This document shows, in pieces, positions 1 through 6,585 of a stretch of DNA of 6,657 nt. Source of the DNA: an uncultured Clostridia bacterium (GTDB lineage Bacteria > Bacillota > Clostridia > Christensenellales > Aristaeellaceae); assembly GCA_934663625.1 (NCBI GenBank), contig CAKUKP010000106.1, forward strand, positions 1 through 6,657, in the 5' to 3' direction. Under the pieces are notes generated by a model, which did not search any database, was not told the DNA's origin, and saw only the letters and a program-made list of their open reading frames with translations. Made by a program: the position numbers and the translations under genes. How positions within the stretch are numbered: position 1 is the stretch's first letter; each line of letters opens with the position of its first letter.

Positions 1-84
1 TGCGAGGGCGCTGCTAGTATTCTAGGGCTTTGCCCGCATATGAAAAACCACCGGCTACGCCGGTGGATGATTATTCTATTTTGA
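1..84. mobile_element. Possible terminal fragment of an IS200/IS605-like element (partial, runs off the window start)
   Basis: The stretch holds three closely spaced small inverted repeats. CTAG at 14-17 can pair with CTAG at 22-25, GGGC at 25-28 with GCCC at 32-35 around a TTT loop, and a perfect 8-bp stem lies at 48-66. On the + strand the first frame is open from base 1 to a TGA at 82-84 (27 codons), while the other two + frames stop by base 25, so it could include the tail of a coding region that began outside the window. Clusters of short imperfect hairpins next to a transposase end are typical of IS200/IS605 family termini, and the sequence resembles such ends as I remember them. No transposase motif is visible, so both the family and the orientation are tentative. 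The alternative is an ordinary intergenic region containing the terminator of a convergent gene. Confidence 0.35.
43..66 (-). terminator. Hairpin with T-run, reading on the - strand
   Basis: CCACCGGC (48-55) pairs perfectly with GCCGGTGG (59-66) around the 3-nt loop TAC. Read on the - strand, the stem is followed directly by TTTTT (47-43), the layout of a Rho-independent terminator. Read on the + strand, the stem is followed by ATGATTATTCTATTTT, whose T-content begins late, so termination in that direction should be weaker. It would shield whatever lies left of the window from transcription entering from the right. The same structure would fit the subterminal hairpin of an IS200-type element, where such hairpins block incoming transcription. 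Confidence 0.6.
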
Positions 85-151
85 AAATCTTGCATCCTGC
101 GGCTTTTTTGCGTCTAATAAATGAAGATTGGTCTGAGGACCCGCATATTGG

Positions 152-180
152 TAGACATACGGTTCGGTTTGTGCTATAAT
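152..180 (+). promoter_or_regulatory. Sigma-A (sigma-70 type) promoter with extended -10
   Basis: The -35 box TAGACA (152-157) matches the TTGACA consensus at five of six bases. After a 17-bp spacer comes a perfect -10 box TATAAT (175-180). TG at 172-173, one base before the -10, makes it an extended -10 promoter. Transcription should start near base 187, giving a leader of about 80 nt before the ATG at 267. I see no clear operator or riboswitch in the leader, and the near-consensus boxes suggest fairly strong housekeeping-type expression. Confidence 0.85.
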
Positions 181-254
181 GTAAGATGAAAATCTATAGT
201 GGCGAGCTATCATAATACATGGTCATAACAGCTGTGCGGATGCAGCAGTTTTAT

Positions 255-259
255 GGAGG
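255..259 (+). promoter_or_regulatory. Ribosome binding site that fixes the start at 267
   Basis: GGAGG at 255-259 stands 7 nt before ATG 267, which is ideal spacing. The upstream in-frame ATGs at 219 and 240 lack a comparable site, and using them would place a poor N-terminal extension in front of an otherwise textbook signal peptide. Confidence 0.93.
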
Positions 260-266
260 TAATCGA

Positions 267-338
267 ATGAAGTTCAGAAAAGCGTTGGCGTACATACTGG
301 TGTTGATGCTTCTGTTTGCCGATCTCGGCGCGGTTGCG
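267..338 (+). other. Sec signal peptide (residues 1-24)
   Basis: The N-terminus has positive charges (Lys2, Arg4, Lys5), then a hydrophobic core (residues 6-18, rich in Leu, Val, Ile and Ala), then a polar stretch ending in Ala-Val-Ala at 22-24. This gives a good signal peptidase I site before Glu25. There is no lipobox cysteine near the site, so a lipoprotein is unlikely. Confidence 0.92.
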
Positions 339-3300
339 GAGGGGCTTACGCTGAAGCTCCCCGCGGCGCTGAAAACGGTGGGCGAGGAGGCGTTCTACGG
401 GGATACCTCGCTGGGCAAGGTGGTCGTTCCGGATGGAACCACCCGCATTTCTGCGCGCGCCTTTGCCAATAGTTCGGTATCGGAGGTAGAGCTTCCCGAT
501 ACGCTTACCTATATCGCGGACGATGCATTTGAAAACTGCGGCGATATTGCGTTCAGCGTGCCGGAGAACTGCTACGCCTACGAATGGTGCGTTCGCATGG
601 GCTACATTGCGCCCGATACGCACTTCGCAAGAAGCACGGTGTGGATGCGCGCGGGCGAAAGCGTTGCAAATCCCGCGTCCGCCAAGGGCTGCACGGGCGA
701 ATTTACCTATGAATCCAGCCATCCGGAATATGTTTCCGTGGCGGCGGACGGCACGCTGACGGCGCATAAGAACACCGATGACGCTGTAAATTATGTAACG
801 ATTACCGCCAGATATGCGCAGAATCAGAATCTGACGGCGACCTGCCGCGTATATGTCGGCGATACGTATGAAATCTTTGGTTTCAATGCGGATTGTCTGC
901 GCATGGGCGGCGTTTCCGGCAGCAGCGCGGATACGTTCGATCCGATGTATTCCCTGTATCAGCTGATCCGCTGTCCGGAAAACGAGGACGCGAGCCAGAT
1001 TACCTTCGAGGTTGCCGATTCGAACGTCGCATCCGTCAGTGCGGATGGCATGATTACCGCGAAGGTTGCCAGCGGCGAAACGACGCTGACCATGCGCACG
1101 GCGAGCGGCTTGACCGCATCCATCCCGCTGAAGATATTCAACCTTCAACTGAATCCCACGATCGAACCGGCGTCCGGCGCAATCGGCGCGGCGATGGAAG
1201 GATCGTTCAAAATCCAATACGATGAAAACAGCTATAGCAGCTCTTACCTGACCTACGATGCCGATCTGCTGGAAGTTACGCGCATGGATGTGGCTTCCGA
1301 TCTGCATTCGGATACGGTGTATTTCCGCGTGAAGGGCGTTGTGACCGCGCCTGTGACCACGAAAATTGAGGTGCATCATAAGGCGGACGGCGCGCTGAAG
1401 GGCGCCTATGCGCTTACGATCTATCCCGCGCCCGCGGAAGGTCAGGTAACGATTGACAGCGATAAATACATGGAAATCGGCATGGGCGATACCAGCCTTT
1501 CCGTACACGCGATCTGCGCTGAAGGCACGCTGGATGAAATCCGTTATGCCAGCGACAGCGAAGAATATGTAACGGTTGATCCGATTACGGGTGCGCTGAC
1601 GGCGGTGAAGCCGATGCCTGCGGGTACGACCGCCACCATTACCGCATATGCGCGCAGCAACGAATCTGCAAAGGATACCTGCACGGTGGCGACCTTCGAT
1701 GCGCCGACCGATATCGCCTTTGCGCGCAGCTATCTGAAGCTGGGCGTGGGCGAAACGCTGAACCTGCGCGAGGATGATCTGCTGGTATACACGCCCGATA
1801 CGGCGCGCGGCACGCTGAAATATGAATCTTCCGCGCCGGAACGCATCGCGGTGGATGAAAAGGGCACGATCACGGCGAACGCCAGGGGCAGCGCGATCAT
1901 TACGATCACCAGCTACAACGGCATCGCCAAATCGATCACCATATATGCTTACGATAGTTCCAATCTGCCCGTGCTGGAGCCCGATTCGGATGTGAAGGGC
2001 ACGGCGATGCAGGGCACGTTCCGCGTGGTATTCCCGCTGGGCAGCTATCAGAACTACAGCGTGGAATATGATCATACGCTGATTTCCGATCTCACGGTAG
2101 ATCGCACGGCGGAAAAACAGGCGGATACGATTACCTATACCGTGGCGGAGATCGCGGAACCCACGGATACGCAGATCGTGCTGAAGAATGCCGCCGGTAC
2201 GGTGCTTGCCACCTACGCACTGCGCGCGCTGCGCGCGCCGAAGGCGGGGGAAGTAACCCTTCCGGAAAATCAGCGCGAACTTGTGCTGGGACTTGGCGAT
2301 AACACCCAGCGTATAACGCCGGTGTGTGCGGAAAATACGCTGTCTGATTTCAAATTTACTTCCGATCATCCGGAATATGTATCCGTGGATGCGGATACCG
2401 GCGTTCTGAACGCCGCGGCAGTTACGCCGAGCGGCGTATATGCAACCATCACGGCAGCGTCCGCCGCAAATCCCGAAGCCAGCGTTACCGCACGTGTAAC
2501 GGTGGCGGCGGCGCCCGAATCGATCACGCGTACCGCTGCGTATCTCAAGGCGGGCGTGGGCGACAGTATAAACGGAACCGACGATGGTCTGTTTACAATG
2601 CAGCCTGCCGGTTCGGTGGGCAACCTGACATTCACCTCTTCGAATACCGAAGTGGTGGATGTGGATGAAGATGGAATCATCACCTGCCTGAAGAAGGGCA
2701 GCGCGGTAATTACAGCGCACACCTACAACGGGCTTTCCGCATCGATTACGGTATACGTCTACGATCGTCAGGAAGCGCCGCAGCTCAGTGCGGATGCAAT
2801 CAGCATCGGCGAAGAATCCACCGGCAAGCTGGATATCGTGTTCGAAAGCGGCAGCTATCGCAGATACCTTGTGGAAAGCACGTCCGATCTGATTACGATT
2901 GATCAGATCGATGTGACCACGCGCACGTTTACTGATACGGTCACGTTTAAAACGGGCAGCGTATCGCAGGTGACCGAAGCGAAGATCCGAATTCTGGATC
3001 CGGCTATGGATGGTCAGGTGCTCGCCGTATGCACGGTGAAGATTTATCCCGCGCCGGATACCATCACCTGCACGCCCGAACAGATCACCATGGGCGTGGG
3101 CGAGGAAGGCTATTCCGTACAGGCAGCATGCCCCGATGGAACGATGTGCAATTTCATCTATGCATCGGAAAATGAAGATATCGTTGCCGTCGCGCCGAAC
3201 GGCGCGCTGACCGCGAAGGGCGTAGGCACGGCGAAGATCATCGTATCGGCGGATAATTCCTCCGCAAAGGCGGAATGCACCGTTACCGTAAAGCCGAAGC

Positions 3301-6300
3301 CTACCGGAATTTCGATGTCCCGCAGCGTACTCAAGCTGGGCGAGGGCGAAACGTTCAACATCGCGGAAGATGAAGGCGTTCTGAAGATCGAACCGGCGGA
3401 TTGCAAAACGCAGCTGCACTTTACCAGCTCCAACGTATACTATGCCACCGTGGATCAGAATGGTCTGATCACCGCGAAGCATCCCGGCAAGGCCACTATC
3501 CGCGTGACCACGCACAACGGATACAGCTGTGCGATCACCGTTCACGTATTTGAAAAGGGCACGGTGCTTGCCAATATCGATCCGGAACAGACCACAATCG
3601 GTGCGAACATGCGCGGCAGCATCCGCGTGACGTACAACGAGGGCTGCTATTCCTACTTCACGGCGCAGCCCGAATCCAGCCTGATTACAGTTACCGGCTA
3701 TGATCGATCGACGGATGACGGAAGCGATACGGTTTACTTCCAGACGGGCGCGACGGCGCAGTCCGCGCAGACGCGCGTGAAGTTCGTAAGCAGCGATGGA
3801 ACAGTGATCGGCTATGCGGATGTTACCATCCTGCCGGGCCCGACCACGGTTACGATCGCGGATGTAAGCATGAGCGTCGGCGAAAAGGACAAATATGCGG
3901 TCATTACCTACGGTGAAGCGGATCGTATGTGCGCGTTCGAATTTGAATCCGATGCGCCCGATATCGCAACCGTCGATAATGAAACCAACCTGATCACCGG
4001 TCTGAGCGAGGGCACGGCGCACATCACCGCCAGATCTACCAACAGCGCGGCCGTCGCGCGGTTTACCGTAAACGTGCGCCGCGATCCCATGCTGGTGGAT
4101 TATGAGGATCTTGAAAATGTAGGCATCGCCGTGGGCGATACCATCGATATCCCCGCGCCGCACGTATTCGATGGCAACAACGATGAAATGCAGGTGGAGA
4201 TCACCTACGCCGTGGAAAATTCCGCCATTGCGAGGGTGGAAGGCAGCCGCGTAACCGGCGTTGCGGTGGGCAATACGATGCTGACCGCATCCACGAACAA
4301 CGGGCTTTCGGCGCAGTTTATGCTGACCGTATCGCAGGATACGGTAACGGGCGTTGCGTTCGATGAAACGGATGTTACCCTGTATACCGATGATCACGGC
4401 TATGAAGATAGCGTCGCGCTGTCCGCACACGTATTGGGCGAGGATATCACGCATGGTTCCCTTCGCTACAGCCTGGTGGGTACGTCCTCGGCAATCACGG
4501 TCACGGAGGCCGGCATCGCGCACGCGCAGAGCGTCGGCGATGCGCAGGTAACCGCCACCGCGTTTAACGGCGTGACCGCCGAAGTGCCGTGCGATGTGCA
4601 TGTGCGCAAGCTGACCTCCACGCTGGCGCTGGATCAGACGGCGGCGGAGATGGGCGAGGGCATGACACTTACGCTTACACCCATATTTGATGCGGGCACG
4701 GGCGCGCGCGTGGTATGGAGCACGAGCAATCCCGATGTGGCGTTGGTTTCGATGGATGGCGAAGTCATCGCGATCGGCGCGGGTACCGCCCGAATCAGCG
4801 CGCAGGTGCTGAAGGATGGCGAGGTTTACAACAATCTGGAAGCGTATGCCGATATTACGGTAATCGCTGGCCCCACGGGCATTTCCATGCGCGCTGCGGA
4901 GCTGAATCTGGTGAAGGGCGAAGAAGTAAATATCGGCGACCTGTATACGATCCAGTCCAATACCGAAACCGTATGGAAGCAGGTAACGGTAAGGGCGCAG
5001 GATGAAGCCATCGCGCAGATCGCCGAGGATAAGCTGACCGCGCTGGAAACCGGCACGACGGTTCTGCTGTTCACCACCTGCAACGGCTATAGCGGCCGGA
5101 TGACGCTGAACGTTGTGGAGAGCGCGGAGCTTGCGCAGAACGGCTTTGTGTGGTCGTCTGCCAACCTGAGCATGATCACCGGTCTGAAGCAGAAGCCGGA
5201 AATCAGGCTGAATGCGGAAGGCGTGCGCCGCGGCTACACGCTGGAAATTGAAAATCCCGAGGGCAAGACCGTATTGGTGCTGGATGAAGCGGGAGAGCTG
5301 AACGCCGTTGAAACGGGCACCGCTGTGCTGCGGATGATGCTGAACGCGGATGAAACCCAGCAAAAGACCCTTGCGGCTTCTGCAAATATCACAGTGTACA
5401 CCTATCAGGATGTGCAGATGAATATCCCCGCGGAGAAAAACATGGCGGTAGGCGAAATTGCGGATTTCGATTTCGCGATCACCTATCCCGAAAACCTGAT
5501 CTGCGATATCCCGCTGACCTATACGCTGTCGAACGATTATGTGCAGTTCATGCCGATGGTAACGGTGCTTTCGCCGGACAACGATTATGCGGGTACCGGC
5601 ATCATCACGGCGGGCGAAATTAAGGGCACGAGTACGGATCTGACGTTCTTCGAAAATCCGAATCTGACCTGCGTGATCCGCATGCCGCAGGCGAAATACC
5701 GCGCGCTGATCATCAGTGAATATAATAAGACCGATGTGAGCAACGCGCTGCCCTTCGCGGAAAATAACGTAACTTCGATGCAGATGGCGCTTGGAAAGAG
5801 CAGCGTAGAGGGCGAGCGCTACGATACGATGATGCTGCGGAACGCCAGCAAGGGCGCGATTGCCACGGCGATCGGTTCGCACTTCAAGGATGCGAAGCCG
5901 GGCGATGTATCGGTGATTTATATCGTATCGCACGGCCATAATGAAGCCACTATGGCGGAGGGAAGGCGCTACAACTTCAGCCTGACCTACAATGGCGGAA
6001 CGTATTCCAAGTCCGATTCGTCCACCTACATTACGTCCGAAGAACTGCTGAGCTATATGAGCGGCATTCAGGGCAATGTGGTTTTGCTGTTGGACAGCTG
6101 CTACAGCGGTCAGTTTATCAATGATGTGAACGATCAGCTGGCAATCATGGGCAATATCTCGGTCATGACCGCGCAGGTCGCGGATCTGCGGGCCAGCTGG
6201 TTCAAGGGCGAATCTGAAGCCACGCAGGTTGAATTCTTTACCTACGGGCTTTGCTACGGTCTGGGCGTAGAAGTGCCAAACGCCAGCCTGTCCGGTATGG

Positions 6301-6518
6301 CTGCGGATAACAATCCTACGGATGGCGCTGTGACCATTGATGAATTGTTCCATTATGCCCTCACCAAGACCATTGCGACCATTGATGTGAAGCGTGTCGA
6401 TTATCCGAAGAAGGTTGTCGTAGGCAACGGAAGCGCGCCCGAAAGCGGATGGTATCAGACACCGCAGATCTACATCGGTCTGGGTCTGGGCGATACGATC
6501 CTGAGCGCGAGAAACTGA
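267..6518 (+). CDS. Giant secreted BspA-LRR / BIG2-repeat protein with C-terminal caspase-like cysteine peptidase domain
   Basis: This is a 2083-residue exported protein, probably extracellular or surface-held. Domains in order: signal peptide 1-24 with an AVA cleavage site; BspA-like LRR block about 27-114; four BIG2-BIG2-X supermodules 123-1192; BIG2 or BIG2-like domains about 1193-1715; a divergent beta-rich domain 1716-1810; and a caspase-like (clan CD) peptidase domain 1811-2083. The last carries SHGH with His1889 and DSCYSG with Cys1945, the expected His/Cys dyad, so catalysis is likely intact. BIG2 domains are Ig-like folds common in clostridial surface proteins, and LRR_5 blocks often bind host or matrix ligands. 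The substrate is unknown. The start at 267 is chosen for its RBS and signal peptide. The C-terminus has no LPXTG, membrane helix or SLH domain, so the retention mechanism is unclear. The gene has its own promoter and terminator and looks monocistronic. No frameshift or internal stop is present. Coding status is near certain; protease activity is inferred. Confidence 0.96.
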   Translation: MKFRKALAYILVLMLLFADLGAVAEGLTLKLPAALKTVGEEAFYGDTSLGKVVVPDGTTRISARAFANSSVSEVELPDTLTYIADDAFENCGDIAFSVPENCYAYEWCVRMGYIAPDTHFARSTVWMRAGESVANPASAKGCTGEFTYESSHPEYVSVAADGTLTAHKNTDDAVNYVTITARYAQNQNLTATCRVYVGDTYEIFGFNADCLRMGGVSGSSADTFDPMYSLYQLIRCPENEDASQITFEVADSNVASVSADGMITAKVASGETTLTMRTASGLTASIPLKIFNLQLNPTIEPASGAIGAAMEGSFKIQYDENSYSSSYLTYDADLLEVTRMDVASDLHSDTVYFRVKGVVTAPVTTKIEVHHKADGALKGAYALTIYPAPAEGQVTIDSDKYMEIGMGDTSLSVHAICAEGTLDEIRYASDSEEYVTVDPITGALTAVKPMPAGTTATITAYARSNESAKDTCTVATFDAPTDIAFARSYLKLGVGETLNLREDDLLVYTPDTARGTLKYESSAPERIAVDEKGTITANARGSAIITITSYNGIAKSITIYAYDSSNLPVLEPDSDVKGTAMQGTFRVVFPLGSYQNYSVEYDHTLISDLTVDRTAEKQADTITYTVAEIAEPTDTQIVLKNAAGTVLATYALRALRAPKAGEVTLPENQRELVLGLGDNTQRITPVCAENTLSDFKFTSDHPEYVSVDADTGVLNAAAVTPSGVYATITAASAANPEASVTARVTVAAAPESITRTAAYLKAGVGDSINGTDDGLFTMQPAGSVGNLTFTSSNTEVVDVDEDGIITCLKKGSAVITAHTYNGLSASITVYVYDRQEAPQLSADAISIGEESTGKLDIVFESGSYRRYLVESTSDLITIDQIDVTTRTFTDTVTFKTGSVSQVTEAKIRILDPAMDGQVLAVCTVKIYPAPDTITCTPEQITMGVGEEGYSVQAACPDGTMCNFIYASENEDIVAVAPNGALTAKGVGTAKIIVSADNSSAKAECTVTVKPKPTGISMSRSVLKLGEGETFNIAEDEGVLKIEPADCKTQLHFTSSNVYYATVDQNGLITAKHPGKATIRVTTHNGYSCAITVHVFEKGTVLANIDPEQTTIGANMRGSIRVTYNEGCYSYFTAQPESSLITVTGYDRSTDDGSDTVYFQTGATAQSAQTRVKFVSSDGTVIGYADVTILPGPTTVTIADVSMSVGEKDKYAVITYGEADRMCAFEFESDAPDIATVDNETNLITGLSEGTAHITARSTNSAAVARFTVNVRRDPMLVDYEDLENVGIAVGDTIDIPAPHVFDGNNDEMQVEITYAVENSAIARVEGSRVTGVAVGNTMLTASTNNGLSAQFMLTVSQDTVTGVAFDETDVTLYTDDHGYEDSVALSAHVLGEDITHGSLRYSLVGTSSAITVTEAGIAHAQSVGDAQVTATAFNGVTAEVPCDVHVRKLTSTLALDQTAAEMGEGMTLTLTPIFDAGTGARVVWSTSNPDVALVSMDGEVIAIGAGTARISAQVLKDGEVYNNLEAYADITVIAGPTGISMRAAELNLVKGEEVNIGDLYTIQSNTETVWKQVTVRAQDEAIAQIAEDKLTALETGTTVLLFTTCNGYSGRMTLNVVESAELAQNGFVWSSANLSMITGLKQKPEIRLNAEGVRRGYTLEIENPEGKTVLVLDEAGELNAVETGTAVLRMMLNADETQQKTLAASANITVYTYQDVQMNIPAEKNMAVGEIADFDFAITYPENLICDIPLTYTLSNDYVQFMPMVTVLSPDNDYAGTGIITAGEIKGTSTDLTFFENPNLTCVIRMPQAKYRALIISEYNKTDVSNALPFAENNVTSMQMALGKSSVEGERYDTMMLRNASKGAIATAIGSHFKDAKPGDVSVIYIVSHGHNEATMAEGRRYNFSLTYNGGTYSKSDSSTYITSEELLSYMSGIQGNVVLLLDSCYSGQFINDVNDQLAIMGNISVMTAQVADLRASWFKGESEATQVEFFTYGLCYGLGVEVPNASLSGMAADNNPTDGAVTIDELFHYALTKTIATIDVKRVDYPKKVVVGNGSAPESGWYQTPQIYIGLGLGDTILSARN
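345..608 (+). other. BspA-like leucine-rich repeat block (LRR_5 type), residues 27-114
   Basis: Three consecutive repeats of about 22-23 residues follow the LRR_5 pattern, in which a leucine/proline strand leads to an Ile/Val-x-x-x-Ala-Phe turn. The visible cores are LPAALKTVGEEAF, VPDGTTRISARAF and LPDTLTYIADDAF. The block closes with VPENCYAYEWCVRMGYI, resembling the 'Ala-Tyr ... Gly-Tyr' cap at the end of many clostridial BspA-type LRRs. The block is short compared with the long arrays in adhesins of this type. By family knowledge it may bind a protein or glycan ligand; nothing in the sequence identifies the ligand. Confidence 0.85.
633..1433 (+). repeat. Supermodule 1: BIG2a - BIG2b - X1 (residues 123-389)
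   Basis: The first BIG2 domain (about 123-203) shows the family's core pattern, with a Tyr-Glu-Ser-Ser strand, then YVSVAADGTLTA and a later VTITA strand. The second (about 204-291) contains VASVSADGMITA followed by TTLTM. X1 (292-389) is beta-rich, lacks the BIG2 'V-x-x-G-x-I-T-A' signature, and carries the recurring features GSFKIQY, NSY, a Leu-Leu-Glu-Val strand, SDTVYF and a terminal TIYPAP. This supermodule is the most divergent of the four, mainly in its second BIG2 domain. Confidence 0.75.
1434..2240 (+). repeat. Supermodule 2: BIG2a - BIG2b - X2 (residues 390-658)
   Basis: BIG2a (390-480) contains YVTVDPITGALTA, and BIG2b (481-565) contains RIAVDEKGTITA and SYNGIAKSITIYAYD. X2 (566-658) repeats the X pattern with GTFRVVF, GSYQNY, LISDLTVDR, ADTITY and a terminal LRALRAP. 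The order and domain lengths match the neighbouring supermodules, showing tandem duplication of a three-domain unit. The DNA copies are well diverged, so the duplication is old. Confidence 0.82.
2241..3056 (+). repeat. Supermodule 3: BIG2a - BIG2b - X3 (residues 659-930)
   Basis: BIG2a (659-750) has YVSVDADTGVLNA. BIG2b (751-835) has VVDVDEDGIITCLKKGSA and TYNGLSASITVYVYD, very close to the BIG2b of supermodule 2. X3 (836-930) shows GKLDIVF, GSYRRYLVE, DLITIDQIDV, TDTVTF and the ending VKIYPAP. The BIG2a domain has lost the second cysteine seen in the BIG2a domains of supermodules 1, 2 and 4. Confidence 0.82.
3057..3842 (+). repeat. Supermodule 4: BIG2a - BIG2b - X4 (residues 931-1192)
   Basis: BIG2a (931-1012) has IVAVAPNGALTAKGVGTA, and BIG2b (1013-1098) has YATVDQNGLITAKHPGKA and THNGYSCAITVHVFEKG. 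X4 (1099-1192) has GSIRVTY, GCYSYF, LITVTGYDRS, SDTVYF and the ending VTILPGP. This is the last unit containing an X domain; from residue 1193 onward the stalk is BIG2 only. Confidence 0.82.
3843..5411 (+). repeat. Tandem BIG2 and BIG2-like array without X domains (residues 1193-1715)
   Basis: Six Ig-like units begin near residues 1193, 1275, 1359, 1450, 1537 and 1621, a period of about 82-95 residues. Recognisable cores include IATVDNETNLITGLSEGTA, IARVEGSRVTGVAVGNT, VALVSMDGEVIAIGAGTA and IAQIAEDKLTALETGTT. The third and sixth units are weaker matches to BIG2. The array most likely acts as a rigid spacer between the X-containing stalk and the peptidase domain. Confidence 0.8.
5412..5696 (+). 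other. Divergent beta-rich domain directly before the peptidase (residues 1716-1810)
   Basis: This segment of about 95 residues starts like another BIG2 unit (NIPAEKNMAVGEIADF) but lacks the later 'V-x-x-x-G-x-I-T-A' core. Instead it has VQFMPMVTVLSPDNDYAG and ITAGEIKGTSTDLTFF. It could be a degenerate BIG2 domain or a linker domain packed against the peptidase. Basic residues such as Lys1810 and Arg1812 at its end would be candidate sites for processing, but I see no diagnostic cleavage motif. Confidence 0.55.
5697..6515 (+). other. Caspase-like (clan CD, C14-type) peptidase domain (residues 1811-2083)
   Basis: The fold signature runs in the expected order. A first strand YRALIISEY is followed by a helix with NNVTSMQMAL. 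A strand VSVIYIVSHGHN carries the catalytic His (1889), and a strand NVVLLLDSCYSGQ carries the nucleophile Cys1945, 56 residues later. Next come a strand ISVMTAQ, then EFFTYGLCYGLG (1989 on), DGAVTIDELFHYA (2019 on) and QTPQIY near the end (2064-2069), all typical of bacterial caspase homologues. Both dyad residues are present, so it is probably active. P1 specificity cannot be read from the sequence. A C13- or C11-like clan CD relative is the main alternative. Confidence 0.88.
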
Positions 6519-6548
6519 TCCTTATTAAACGTACAAATAACTTCCGCA

Positions 6549-6584
6549 AACGGCGCATTCTCAAACAGGATGCGCCGTTATTTT
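6549..6584 (+). terminator. Rho-independent terminator of the peptidase gene
   Basis: AACGGCGCAT (6549-6558) pairs with ATGCGCCGTT (6570-6579). A T-G wobble and C-G and T-A pairs extend the stem inward to 13 bp around the loop CAAAC (6562-6566). The stem is followed by ATTTT (6580-6584). It begins 30 nt after the TGA at 6516-6518, so it closes the transcript of the large gene. Confidence 0.92.
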
Positions 6585-6585
6585 A

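Noticed and set aside
92..110. GC-rich stretch followed by TTTTTT at 104-109, resembling a + strand terminator
   Set aside because: The bases before the T-run (GCATCCTGCGGC) form only a 3-bp GCA/TGC stem, too weak for an intrinsic terminator.
227..251. Imperfect inverted repeat in the leader (ACAGCTG with CAGCAGT)
   Set aside because: The stem is short, contains a mismatch and does not cover the RBS, so it is not enough to claim a regulatory structure.
219..266. Earlier in-frame ATG starts at 219 and 240 for the large gene
   Set aside because: Neither has a Shine-Dalgarno sequence, and both would put extra residues in front of a complete signal peptide. ATG 267 has GGAGG at ideal spacing.
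523..5385. Several short frames of 60-118 codons on both strands inside the large gene
   Set aside because: All lie within the coding region in other frames, and their compositions are typical of shadow frames in a codon-biased gene. None shows a recognisable domain.
633..5411. Repeats considered as recent DNA-level tandem duplication or a CRISPR-like array
   Set aside because: The repetition is at protein level only. Nucleotide copies are diverged, with no identical units or regular spacers.
210..6353. A 2047-codon reading frame on the - strand covering nearly the whole window
   Set aside because: It is in exact codon register with the + strand gene, which has a promoter, RBS, signal peptide, recognisable domains and terminator. 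The antisense product has no recognisable domain and a skewed Arg/His/Ile composition. It is explained by the absence of TTA, CTA and TCA codons in the sense gene.
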